A stretch of 64,000 nucleotides of DNA, taken from assembly GCF_030817655.1 (NCBI RefSeq), contig NZ_JAUSZM010000003.1:6386001-6450000 (forward strand), in the 5' to 3' direction. The notes under the pieces are model-generated. The model worked only from the letters and a program-made list of their open reading frames with translations. It was not told the DNA's origin and did not search any database. The DNA comes from Streptomyces sp. V4I2. Its GTDB lineage: Bacteria > Actinomycetota > Actinomycetes > Streptomycetales > Streptomycetaceae. The position numbers and the translations under genes are program-made. Below are positions 1-7,664 of this stretch, one piece after another; position 1 is the stretch's first letter, and each line of letters opens with the position of its first letter.

Positions 1-1
1 C

Positions 2-385
2 CGATGGGCGGGGTGCGGCCCGGAAGGCCGTCGGTTCTGGCTGCGCACGGCCCTGGACAACCACGTGCACGAAGCGCCGGACAAGCCGTCCGACACGGTC
101 TATGACCTCGACGGCCGCCACATCACCGACGCCATCGGCTTCTTCTGCGCGGTGGGCGAGGCGGTGAACGGTCCCGGTGGCTACTTCGGTTGGGGCCTCA
201 GCGCCCTGGACGACTGCCTCCGAGGCCGCTGGGGTGCCGCCCCGCCCCTCACCCTCGTCTGGCACGACGACCACATCGCCCGCGCCTGCCTCGGCGTCAC
301 CCCACTCCTCGACGACCGCCCGCCGACTTTCGACGAGCTGCTCGCCTTCATGACCGAGCGAGGCGTCGAAGTCCGCCTCGTCTGA
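2..385 (+). CDS. barstar-family protein, 5' end outside window
   Basis: Barstar-type proteins bind and inhibit barnase-like ribonucleases in the cytoplasm. The reading frame is open from the first bases, so the start lies upstream of the window or at an unmarked internal codon; a GTG at 65 is in frame, but coding-like sequence (FWLRTALDNH) precedes it. The visible part shows the family signature: YDLDGRHI, then a NGPGGYFGW segment followed by LSALDDCL, and a WHDDH stretch near the C-terminus. The usual barstar length of about 90-110 aa is met. No cognate ribonuclease gene is visible. The family is recognised from motifs; the partner is unknown. Confidence 0.75.
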   Translation, partial: RWAGCGPEGRRFWLRTALDNHVHEAPDKPSDTVYDLDGRHITDAIGFFCAVGEAVNGPGGYFGWGLSALDDCLRGRWGAAPPLTLVWHDDHIARACLGVTPLLDDRPPTFDELLAFMTERGVEVRLV

Positions 386-564
386 GCGCCGGACTTTCAC
401 AGCAGGGTTTTCCACAGGCCGGCGGTTGTCAACAGCCCCGCCCGATTGTCAGTGGGGCCTTGCATGATGAACCCATGGCCGAGAGCGCCCGGCTGTCGAC
501 ACGGATGGGCGCCTGGGAATGCCGTCACACACTCCCGCCCACCGACCTCCCGACCCCTCGGCCG

Positions 565-1815
565 CTACTGCCCGCGACCTGACACCCCCCGCCGTACCCC
601 ATACGCGACCGCACCCACCGCCAGCACACCCGCCCCCACCACTACCGACACTCCCGGCAGCGCGAACGCCAGCACCACACACCCGAGCAGCCCCACCGCC
701 GGCACCACCCGCGCCGCCGGAGCCGAACCGAGCGTCCAGGCCGACGCGTTGGCCACCGCGTAGTACGCCAGCACACCGAAGGAGGAGAACCCGATCGCAC
801 CCCGCACATCCACCGTGGCGGCCAGGACGGCGACCACCACGCCCACGGCCAGTTCCGCCCGGTGCGGTACCTGGAACCGCGGATGCACGGCGGCCAGCGC
901 GCCGGGCAGATGCCGGTCCCGCGCCATGGCCAGCGTGGTCCGCGAGACGCCCAGGATCAGGGCGAGCAGCGAGCCCAGCGCGGCCACGGCGGCACCCACC
1001 CGCACCACCGGCACCAGCCCCGGCACCCCGGCCGCCCGCACCGCGTCGGCCAGTGGCGCGGTCGCGTCGCCGAGACCGCCCGCACCGAGTACGGAAAGGA
1101 CAGCCACCGCCACACACGCGTACACCACCAGCGTGATGCCCAGGGCCAGCGGGATCGCGCGAGGGATCGTGCGCGCCGGATCCCGCACCTCTTCGCCGAG
1201 GGTCGCGATCCGCGCGTACCCCGCGAACGCGAAGAACAGCAGACCGGCCGCCTGGAGCACCCCGCCCACCCCGCCCGACGCCCCGATGTCCAGCCGCCCG
1301 GCATCGGAGGCCCCGGACCCCAGACACACGACCACCACGCCGGCGAGGACCGCCAGGACCACCGCCACGATCGCCCGGGTCAGCCAGGCCGACTTCTGGA
1401 CCCCGCCATAGTTCACCGCGGTCAGCGCCACCACCGCCGCGACCGCCACCACATGCGCCTGCCCCGGCCAGACGTACGTCCCGACCGTGAGCGCCATCGC
1501 CGCACAGGAGGCCGTCTTCCCGACCACGAACGACCAGCCCGCGAGATAACCCCAGAACGGCCCGAGCCGCTCGCGCCCGTACACGTACGTGCCGCCGGAC
1601 GCCGGATACAGGGCCGCCAACCGAGCCGAGGAGGTGGCATTGCAGTAGGCGACCACGGCGGCGACCGCCAGTCCGAGCAGCAGCCCGGACCCGGCCGCGT
1701 GCGCCGCGGGCCCGAGGGCGGCAAAGATGCCGGCGCCGATCATCGAGCCCAGCCCGATGACCACCGCGTCCCCCACCCCCAGGGTGCGCCGCAGTCCGGC
1801 TTCGGAAGGTGTCAT
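565..1815 (-). CDS. APC-superfamily amino acid permease
   Basis: Predicted secondary transporter of about 416 aa with some 12 hydrophobic segments across its length. The N-terminal segment VIGLGSMIGAGIFAALGP is the typical first helix of the amino acid-polyamine-organocation family, with the unwound GAGIF substrate-binding loop. LYPASGGTYVYGRERLGPFWGYLAGW is the conserved helix 2/3 region, and EEVRDPARTIPRAI is the conserved cytoplasmic loop after helix 6. I chose the ATG at 1815 because the sequence upstream in the same frame does not look like a signal or helix. The substrate cannot be told from sequence; the CAT or YfnA-like branch is likely. It is monocistronic and diverges from the small membrane gene at 1993. 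Confidence 0.85.
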   Translation of the reverse strand: MTPSEAGLRRTLGVGDAVVIGLGSMIGAGIFAALGPAAHAAGSGLLLGLAVAAVVAYCNATSSARLAALYPASGGTYVYGRERLGPFWGYLAGWSFVVGKTASCAAMALTVGTYVWPGQAHVVAVAAVVALTAVNYGGVQKSAWLTRAIVAVVLAVLAGVVVVCLGSGASDAGRLDIGASGGVGGVLQAAGLLFFAFAGYARIATLGEEVRDPARTIPRAIPLALGITLVVYACVAVAVLSVLGAGGLGDATAPLADAVRAAGVPGLVPVVRVGAAVAALGSLLALILGVSRTTLAMARDRHLPGALAAVHPRFQVPHRAELAVGVVVAVLAATVDVRGAIGFSSFGVLAYYAVANASAWTLGSAPAARVVPAVGLLGCVVLAFALPGVSVVVGAGVLAVGAVAYGVRRGVSGRGQ

Positions 1816-1992
1816 GTGCGGCACCCTACTGATCGCTGCAACCGCGGGATGCAGCAGTGACGTCCTCTTCATCAACGCAGCACGAACACTCGCGCACAGC
1901 GGTACGTGCACCGCCCGCTAGGACAGCCTGCCGCGACGTAAGTCACAGGCCGAAGACAGTGCGGGCACAGAACGGAAGGGCAGGTTCAGGCC

Positions 1993-2259
1993 ATGGGCAT
2001 CATCAGCTGGATCATCCTCGGTCTGTTGGCCGGAGCCATCGCCAAGTTCCTGCTGCCGGGCCGCGACCCGGGCGGCTTCATCGGCACGACACTCATCGGC
2101 ATCGCGGGCGCGTTCATCGGCGGCTGGATATCGGCCCGCTGGCTGGACCACCCGGTTACCAAGGAGTTCTACGACGGCACGACCTGGGCGGCGGCGATCG
2201 GCGGCTCCCTCGTCCTCCTGATCGCCTACCGCCTCCTGTTCGGCAACTCGCGCAACTGA
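1993..2259 (+). CDS. GlsB/YeaQ/YmgE-family small membrane protein
   Basis: An 88-aa protein that is almost entirely hydrophobic, with three predicted membrane helices. The glycine-rich motif GLLAGAIAKFLLPGRDPGGFIGT followed by GIAGAFIGGW is diagnostic of the transglycosylase-associated/GlsB stress-response family. A purine-rich stretch (GGAAGGGCAGG) precedes the ATG. The family is often induced by stress, but its biochemical role is not established. It stands alone and is followed by a strong hairpin terminator. Confidence 0.85.
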   Translation: MGIISWIILGLLAGAIAKFLLPGRDPGGFIGTTLIGIAGAFIGGWISARWLDHPVTKEFYDGTTWAAAIGGSLVLLIAYRLLFGNSRN

Positions 2260-2299
2260 CCGCGCGGAAACTCCCCTCGGACCGCAGCCAGCAGGCGAG

Positions 2300-2341
2300 A
2301 AGGGTGGGCACTCACCGGGAGACCGGTGGGCGCCCACCCTT
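2300..2341. terminator. Hairpin terminator between GlsB-like gene and yajQ
   Basis: A perfect 10-bp inverted repeat (AAGGGTGGGC at 2300-2309 and GCCCACCCTT at 2332-2341) lies between two convergent genes, so it probably stops transcription in both directions. Confidence 0.7.
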
Positions 2342-2378
2342 CCTCGTACAGAGCGGTCCGCTCGCAGTTCGGGAATGC

Positions 2379-2867
2379 CTACCGGTAGTTCACAAACTGC
2401 AGCGCGAAGTCGAAGTCCTTGCCCTTCAGGAGGGCGATGATGGTCTGCAGGTCGTCGCGGCTCTTCGAGCTGACCCGCAGCTCGTCGCCCTGCACCTGCG
2501 CCTTCACGCCCTTCGGACCCTCGTCACGGATGATCTTCGCCACCTTCTTCGCGTTGTCCTGGGAGATGCCCTCCTCGATCGTCGCGAAGATCTTGTACTC
2601 CTTGCCGGAGAGCTGCGGCTCGCCCGCGTCCAGCGCCTTCAGTGAGATCCCGCGCTTGATCAGCTTGGACTGGAAGACGTCGAGGACAGCCATCACCCGG
2701 TCCTCGGAGTTCGCCTCCATCAGGATCTTGTCACCGGACCACGAGATCGAGGCACCCACGCCCTTGAAGTCGTAGCGCTGCGAGATCTCCTTGGCGGCCT
2801 GGTTGAGGGCGTTGTCGACCTCCTGCCGCTCGACCTTCGAGACGATGTCGAAACTGGAGTCGGCCAT
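2379..2867 (-). CDS. yajQ: YajQ-family (DUF520) nucleotide-binding protein
   Basis: A 162-aa cytoplasmic protein, matching the 163 aa of E. coli YajQ. It begins MADSSFDIVSKVERQEVDNA and carries the repeated ferredoxin-like core typical of the family, including GVGASISWSG, EGISQDNAKKVAKIIRDEGPKGVKAQVQGDELRVSSKSRDDLQ and the C-terminal DFALQFVNYR. Some members bind cyclic di-GMP, but whether this one does cannot be judged here. The ATG at 2867 is chosen because AAGGAG lies about 12 bases upstream and the longer in-frame extension is low-complexity. It stands alone. Confidence 0.92.
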   Translation of the reverse strand: MADSSFDIVSKVERQEVDNALNQAAKEISQRYDFKGVGASISWSGDKILMEANSEDRVMAVLDVFQSKLIKRGISLKALDAGEPQLSGKEYKIFATIEEGISQDNAKKVAKIIRDEGPKGVKAQVQGDELRVSSKSRDDLQTIIALLKGKDFDFALQFVNYR

Positions 2868-2882
2868 GTCCTGTGGCTCCTT

Positions 2883-2926
2883 GTATCGGGGTGCGTATCG
2901 GGGTGCGTACGTGCGTATCGGCGTAC
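2883..2926. repeat. Short direct repeat upstream of yajQ
   Basis: The unit GTATCGGGGTGC occurs twice in tandem (2883-2906), and a variant, GTATCGGCGTAC, follows at 2915-2926. It lies in the untranslated region upstream of yajQ. It may be replication slippage; no function is implied. Confidence 0.6.
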
Positions 2927-3101
2927 GTGGAGGCGAGCGCCGAGCCCGGTGTGGTCCCGGGCCGCATCCGGACAAGCCTAGCTACCCACCGACCTCCGAG
3001 CGCAGATCAATCGGGTGGCGAAGCACCCCTCCCCATCGGGTATCGTTTACGTCGTTGCCACGGAGTACCGCCGAAAAGCGGTTCGAAGGGCGGCAAACCC
3101 C

Positions 3102-3183
3102 GGCGGTGTGCCCGAGCGGCCAAAGGGAGCAGACTGTAAATCTGCCGGCTTAGCCTTCCCAGGTTCGAATCCTGGCGCCGCCA
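3102..3183 (+). tRNA. tRNA-Tyr (GTA)
   Basis: An 82-nt cloverleaf with acceptor GGCGGTG pairing with CGCCGCC, anticodon loop CTGTAAA (anticodon GTA), a long variable arm as expected for tRNA-Tyr, and the T-loop GGTTCGAATCC. The CCA end is not encoded. A hairpin terminator follows 11 bases later. Confidence 0.97.
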
Positions 3184-3193
3184 CATGAAGGTA

Positions 3194-3233
3194 GACCCCC
3201 TCCGATCTGCGGAAACGCAGGACGGAGGGGGTC
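3194..3233 (+). terminator. tRNA-Tyr terminator
   Basis: An 11-bp inverted repeat (GACCCCCTCCG at 3194-3204 and CGGAGGGGGTC at 3223-3233) followed by TCTT, directly after tRNA-Tyr. Confidence 0.8.
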
Positions 3234-3404
3234 TCTTCGCGTTCGAGGGCAATCTCTCGAGTGGAATCGAAAGTAGGCGACTTGTTCCCCCCGGGTTACA
3301 CCCGGATCCGGGGCTGATCAGGGTTTCCGGACCAGACGCGGACCAAGGTTGAAGGTAGGCCGGTAGAGCCGTTCAAGGTCGCTCCATGCTTCGTCCCCGC
3401 CGGC

Positions 3405-3442
3405 CCCGGGCAGGCGCCTCGCGCTCAAGGCGCCTGCCCGGG
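3405..3442. terminator. Terminator downstream of the MFS fusion gene
   Basis: A perfect 15-bp inverted repeat (CCCGGGCAGGCGCCT and AGGCGCCTGCCCGGG) with an 8-nt loop, about 50 bases beyond the stop of the minus-strand MFS gene. The roughly 160 bases between this hairpin and the tRNA-Tyr terminator hold nothing recognisable. Confidence 0.75.
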
Positions 3443-3491
3443 TGGGTCGGCCGGGTTCAGATGAGGGCGTGAACCGCGCGTCGGCCCCGAA

Positions 3492-5939
3492 CTACTCACC
3501 GGCGTGGATCAGTTCGATGTCGTGGTCGTCCACGCCCGCGCCCGCGATCGTCACCGAGGCGGCCCGCGGCGGGTAGCCCGTCGCGATGACCGTGTACGCG
3601 CCGCTGTCCAGGTCGGAGAAGGCGTACGCCCCGTCGGGGCCGGTCGTGGCCGTGGCGACGACGTTGCCCGCGGCGTCCACCAGGGTCACCAGCGCGTCAC
3701 CCAGCGGGGCACCCGCTCCGCGTACCGTGCCCCGCACCTGCGCCCCCGGTCGCAGCTCGACCTCTATCCGGGTGCTCGCGGTGCCGCCGATCTCGACGGG
3801 CAGGGCCAGCGGGCGGTGCTTGGGGGAGTTGACCGCCAGGGTCACGGTCCCCGGCACCAGGTCGGCGATGGCGAACTCGCCCAGAGCGTCGGTGCGTGCG
3901 GTGGCCAGGACGTCCCCGCGGACGTCGGTCACGATGACCACGGCCTCCGCGACCGGGGCCCCGCTGTCGGCGGACAGCACCACACCGGCGAGGCCGCTGG
4001 TGCCGCTGAGCAGGATGTCGTACGGAACCGGCGCGTCACCGGCGACGACGATCGTCGAGGCCTGCGGCTGGTAGCCGTCGGCGGAGGCGATCAGGACGTA
4101 CGAACCGGCGCCGGGTGCGTCCACGCCGTACGAACCGTCGCTCCGCGAGACCGACCGGCCGAGCTGCCTCCCGCCCAGGGAGATCAGGGTGACCGCGGCC
4201 GCGGCCACGGGGACGCGCTCGGCCCCGAGGATGTGTCCGCTGACCGTGACGCCGTTGCCGACGCCGACGGGGCCGGTGAGTGAGCCGCTGGGACCGTCGT
4301 CACCCTCGGCGCTCGCCGCGGAGGCGAGCGCCCCGGTACGCTCCAGCGCCACGCCGACGGCCTGCCCGACCGTAACCGGCTCACCGTCCGGCGTCCGAGG
4401 CCCCCCAACTACCGGACCCCCAACTGCCGCGCCCTCGACTGCCGGCGCCCCAACTACCGGACCTCCGACGGCCGGACCTCCGACGACCGGACCCCCGCCG
4501 CCACCCACCGCCCCCGCCTCGACCGCCCCCCTGCGCGGAATGAACGCGGCGAGGCCGAAGGCAAGCAGCGCCGCGCACCCGCCAATGGCGAGGACGGTCT
4601 TGAAGCCGTCCTCGGAGGGCAGGGCGACCGAGCCGAGGTCGGTGGTCATCTGGGCCAGGATGACGCCGGCGACGGCGCTCGCGACCGACGTACCGATGGA
4701 CCGCATCAGGGTGTTGAGGCTGTTCGCGGCGCCGGTCTGGGACGGCGGCACGGCGCCCATGATCAGCGCGGGCATGGCGCCGTACGTGAAGCCGATACCG
4801 GTGCCGATGACGCAGGAGACCATCACGAACTGCCAGACCTCGTCCATCAGGAGGATCTGCAGGCCGTAGCCGGCGGCCACGATCAGGGCGCCGAGCATCA
4901 GGCTCACCTTCGGGCCCTTGGCCTTGGACAGGGCCGCGGAGACCGGTGCGATGACCATCATCACCAGGCCGCTCGGCGCCATGACCAGGCCGGCGGTGAG
5001 CAGCGACTTGCCCAGACCGTAGCCGGTCGCCTCAGGCAACTGCAGGAGCTGCGGAAGGACGAGGGACATCGCGAACATGCCGAAGCCGAGCGCGATCGAC
5101 GCGAGGTTGGTGAACAGCACCTGGCGGCGGGCGGTGGTGCGCAGGTCGACCAGCGGCTGCTCCGTGCGCAGTTCCCACCAGCCCCACACCAGCAGGACCA
5201 CGACGGCCGCCGCGAAGAGCCCGAGGATCGTGCCACTGCCCCAGCCCCAGTCACCGCCCTTGGAGATGGCCAGCAGCAGGCAGACCAGGCCGACCGCCAT
5301 GCCGAGGCCGCCGACCAGGTCGAAGCGGCCGCCGGTGCGGACCTTGGACTCGGGTACGAGCAGCAGGACCAGCAGGAGGGCGACGGCGCCCATGACCGCC
5401 GAGCTCCAGAACAGCATGTGCCAGTCGAAGTTGTCGGCGATCAGCGCGGCGGCGGGTAGTCCGAGGGCGGCGCCGACGCCCAGGGACGCACTCATCAGGG
5501 CGGTTGAGGAACCGAGCCGTTCGGCGGGCAGTTCGTCCCGCATGATGCTGATGCCGAGCGGGATCACACCGCCCGCCATGCCCTGCAGGACGCGTCCGGC
5601 GATCATCGGGGTCAGGGAGTCGCTGAGGGCGGCGGTGACCGATCCGGCCACCAGCAGGACCAGGCTCATCAGGAGCATGCGGCGCTTGCCGTACATGTCA
5701 CCGAGCCGCCCCATCATCGGTACGGCGACGGCGGCCGCGAGCAGCGTGGCGGTGACGGCCCAGGCGGTGTCCGAGGCCGGGGCGTTCAGAAGCTGCGGCA
5801 GCTCCGGGACGATCGGGATCACCAGGGTCTGCATCAACGAGACGACGATCCCGCCGAAGGCCAGGACCGCGACGACGGTGTTGGCCCTGGGGCCCGCGAC
5901 CTCTCCGTCGTCGGTGGGGCGGGGGAGCGCGTGGGACAT
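3492..5939 (-). CDS. DHA2-type MFS transporter fused to carboxypeptidase-regulatory-like domains
   Basis: An 815-aa two-part protein. Roughly residues 1-475 form a 14-helix drug:H+ antiporter of the EmrB/QacA type, with motif A-like GRLGDMYGKRRML after helix 2 and QTLVIPIVPELPQL near helix 1. A linker of about 45 residues made of repeated PVVGG/PAVGG units follows. The C-terminal ~270 residues contain three beta-sandwich repeats of the carboxypeptidase-regulatory-like/Cna-B type, each with an SDGSYGV, DALGEFAI or PDGAYAF-type turn. The start at 5939 is preceded by GGAGG. The substrate is unknown; export of a small molecule is the family role. The sandwich domains probably sit outside or bind a partner, which is inference. 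A palindrome upstream may be its operator. Confidence 0.85.
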   Translation of the reverse strand: MSHALPRPTDDGEVAGPRANTVVAVLAFGGIVVSLMQTLVIPIVPELPQLLNAPASDTAWAVTATLLAAAVAVPMMGRLGDMYGKRRMLLMSLVLLVAGSVTAALSDSLTPMIAGRVLQGMAGGVIPLGISIMRDELPAERLGSSTALMSASLGVGAALGLPAAALIADNFDWHMLFWSSAVMGAVALLLVLLLVPESKVRTGGRFDLVGGLGMAVGLVCLLLAISKGGDWGWGSGTILGLFAAAVVVLLVWGWWELRTEQPLVDLRTTARRQVLFTNLASIALGFGMFAMSLVLPQLLQLPEATGYGLGKSLLTAGLVMAPSGLVMMVIAPVSAALSKAKGPKVSLMLGALIVAAGYGLQILLMDEVWQFVMVSCVIGTGIGFTYGAMPALIMGAVPPSQTGAANSLNTLMRSIGTSVASAVAGVILAQMTTDLGSVALPSEDGFKTVLAIGGCAALLAFGLAAFIPRRGAVEAGAVGGGGGPVVGGPAVGGPVVGAPAVEGAAVGGPVVGGPRTPDGEPVTVGQAVGVALERTGALASAASAEGDDGPSGSLTGPVGVGNGVTVSGHILGAERVPVAAAAVTLISLGGRQLGRSVSRSDGSYGVDAPGAGSYVLIASADGYQPQASTIVVAGDAPVPYDILLSGTSGLAGVVLSADSGAPVAEAVVIVTDVRGDVLATARTDALGEFAIADLVPGTVTLAVNSPKHRPLALPVEIGGTASTRIEVELRPGAQVRGTVRGAGAPLGDALVTLVDAAGNVVATATTGPDGAYAFSDLDSGAYTVIATGYPPRAASVTIAGAGVDDHDIELIHAGE

Positions 5940-5984
5940 GGGTCGAGCCTCCGGGTGGGGTTGGGGGCAGCGCGACATGTTCAA

Positions 5985-6009
5985 GCTAAGTCGGTTGATT
6001 GACTTAAGC
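5985..6009. promoter_or_regulatory. Palindromic operator candidate upstream of MFS fusion gene
   Basis: An inverted repeat, TAAGTC (5987-5992), 8 bases, GACTTA (6001-6006), extended by GC on either side, sits 46 bases upstream of the MFS start. It is AT-rich compared with its surroundings. It looks like a MarR- or TetR-type site, but no regulator gene is adjacent. Confidence 0.4.
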
Positions 6010-6150
6010 AAGTATGGTCGGTTTTCGGGAAGGGGTGGTGAAGGATTTGGGGTCGCCGGCTGCCTCGTTTCCCTTCCGGCTCCCGTACCGCGATGACCCC
6101 CGGGGCACACTGATTCCGGTACTGCGAAGACCCCCGGGCACACTGATCCC

Positions 6151-6363
6151 ATGTCCACCCGCCGCAGACACTGCCCCGAATGCCGTCGCGAGATCGCCGT
6201 CGTCGCCGGACGCTTCGCCCGGCACGACCCGCCCGGCGCGCGCGAGAACGGCGTACTCGTCTCGTGCCCCGGTTCCCGACGGCAGGCGGAACTCGGAGCC
6301 ACGCAGCCCACGTTGGACGGGTACGCAGTCCCCGTCTATCCCGGACAGCTGCCCCTGTTCTAG
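6151..6363 (+). CDS. Small Cys-rich protein, probable zinc-binding
   Basis: A 70-aa basic protein starting MSTRRRHCPEC, with a CPEC knuckle near the N-terminus, a histidine (RFARHDPP) and a third cysteine (VSCPGS). This could form a CCHC-like zinc site. It ends in the aromatic/aliphatic tail PVYPGQLPLF. The ATG at 6151 follows a direct repeat (GACCCCCGGG, then CACACTGAT) present twice at about 6096 and 6129, the second copy running to just before the start. No function is assigned; small proteins of this kind are common and uncharacterised in Streptomyces. Confidence 0.65.
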   Translation: MSTRRRHCPECRREIAVVAGRFARHDPPGARENGVLVSCPGSRRQAELGATQPTLDGYAVPVYPGQLPLF

Positions 6364-6410
6364 GAGGTTCTAAGAGGTTCTAGGAGGTTCCAGGACGCTC
6401 TGCGAGGTTC
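6361..6410. repeat. Five tandem decamers
   Basis: Five consecutive imperfect 10-bp units with consensus TAGGAGGTTC fill 6361-6410, starting at the stop codon of the small Cys-rich gene. They lie between convergent genes. Confidence 0.8.
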
Positions 6411-6442
6411 TGGGCGCGAGCCCCGCGGCCGGCCGCGTACCG

Positions 6443-6820
6443 CTACGAACCGGTCCGTACGTCCATCCGCGTCACCAACCCGTCCCCGTCGAACCGGTAC
6501 ACATGCTCGACCGTCCCGGCCCAGTGCTCCCCGCTCGCGTCCCGCATCCCGAGTCGTACGGTCGCCACCACCGCCTCGCCGTCCCCGTCGAGCCGCAGCC
6601 CTTCCAGCCCTACGAGGGGATGGCCGGCCGCGAACTGCCGTGCCCAGTACGCGCGTACCGCCTCGCGGCCGTGCAGCCGGACCCCGTCCAGCATGTTCGG
6701 CCAGTCCACGTCCGGGGCCAGGCACCGCGCGAGAAAGACGTCCCGCTCGTCGGTGGAGAACACCTCGTACATCCGCCGCAGCAACGCCTCGCGTGCGGCC
6801 GGCACCCCCTCGGCGGCCAT
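6443..6820 (-). CDS. SnoaL/NTF2-like fold protein
   Basis: A 125-aa protein with the cone-like NTF2/SnoaL layout: an N-terminal helical part (REALLRRMYEVFSTDERDVFLARCLAPDVDWPNMLDG), the conserved LHGREAVRAYWARQF segment, and strands ending in EHVYRFDGDGLVTRMDVRTG. Such proteins bind small hydrophobic ligands or act as isomerases or cyclases; the substrate is unknown. The start at 6820 lies two bases beyond the stop of the preceding NmrA-like gene, so the pair is almost certainly one operon. Confidence 0.75.
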   Translation of the reverse strand: MAAEGVPAAREALLRRMYEVFSTDERDVFLARCLAPDVDWPNMLDGVRLHGREAVRAYWARQFAAGHPLVGLEGLRLDGDGEAVVATVRLGMRDASGEHWAGTVEHVYRFDGDGLVTRMDVRTGS

Positions 6821-6822
6821 CT

Positions 6823-7479
6823 TCAGTTCCCCGCCACCGACTTCACCGCCACCGACACCGGCGAGGGCCCGCTGACCAGTTCCAGGGTCAGCCCGGCAGT
6901 CGCCGGGGAATCCACCAACTCCGCGAGTACGGCGGCCACATCGTCCCGCGGCACCGCGCCCCGGCCGGTGTGCGCCTCCAGCCGTACGAGACCGGTGCCG
7001 GCGTCGTTCGTCAGTGAACCGGGGCGCAGGATCGTCCACTCCAGGGCGTCCAGTCCGCTCACGTACGCGTCCGCCTCGCCCTTGGCGCGCTGGTAGACGT
7101 CGAAGACCTCGCTGCCCTCGTGTGCCGGATCCGCGCCCATGGACGACACGACCACGAAGCGCCGTACGCCCGCCTGGACCGCCGCGTCCGCGAAGAGCAC
7201 CGCCGCACCCTTGTCGACCGTGTCCTTGCGGGCCACCCCGCTGCCCGGACCCGCGCCCGCCGCGAAGACCGCCGCGTCGGCGCCCCGCAGCTGCGCCGCG
7301 ACCTCCTCGACCGAGGCCGACTCCAGGTCCAGCAGCACCGGTTCGGCACCGGCCTCCCGCAGGTCGTCGCCCTGTTCGGTGCGGCGGATGATCCCCGCGA
7401 CCTCGTCTCCGCGCGCGGCGAGCAGACGCTCCAGCCGCAGCGCGATCTGACCATGACCACCAGCGATGACAATGCGCAT
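6823..7479 (-). CDS. NmrA/atypical SDR NAD(P)-binding protein
   Basis: A 218-aa Rossmann-fold protein. The N-terminus MRIVIAGGHGQIALRLERLL carries the GGHGQIA dinucleotide-binding glycine motif. ADAAVFAAGAGPGSG and RRFVVVSSMGADPAHEG are the strand-4 and strand-5 regions, and YQRAKGEADAYV replaces the classical YxxxK. LEWTILRPGSLTNDAGTG is typical of atypical SDRs (the SDR_a5 type). The start at 7479 is chosen because the upstream extension breaks the Rossmann beginning. It is probably an NAD(P)H-dependent reductase or sensor, and it is followed immediately by the SnoaL-like gene. Confidence 0.8.
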   Translation of the reverse strand: MRIVIAGGHGQIALRLERLLAARGDEVAGIIRRTEQGDDLREAGAEPVLLDLESASVEEVAAQLRGADAAVFAAGAGPGSGVARKDTVDKGAAVLFADAAVQAGVRRFVVVSSMGADPAHEGSEVFDVYQRAKGEADAYVSGLDALEWTILRPGSLTNDAGTGLVRLEAHTGRGAVPRDDVAAVLAELVDSPATAGLTLELVSGPSPVSVAVKSVAGN

Positions 7480-7575
7480 GCTTCCGACCGTACGCCCGGA
7501 CCGCCGCATCCGCCGCACGACTCTGGCCACACCTCAGGGCCTACACATCAGGCACACGGCCCGGTGACCGCCCCT

Positions 7576-7664
7576 TCGACAACTGCCCCCCTAGGACGCC
7601 AGCCCCTACGACGCTTGCCCCCTTCGACAACGGCCCCTTCGACAACGGCCCCTACGACAACTGC
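7576..7664. repeat. Imperfect 15-bp tandem repeat
   Basis: Units close to CCCCTTCGACAACGG recur, the best copies between 7618 and 7664. They overlap the last codons of the amidohydrolase gene and run into the intergenic space. They may have remodelled the C-terminus of that protein. Confidence 0.6.
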
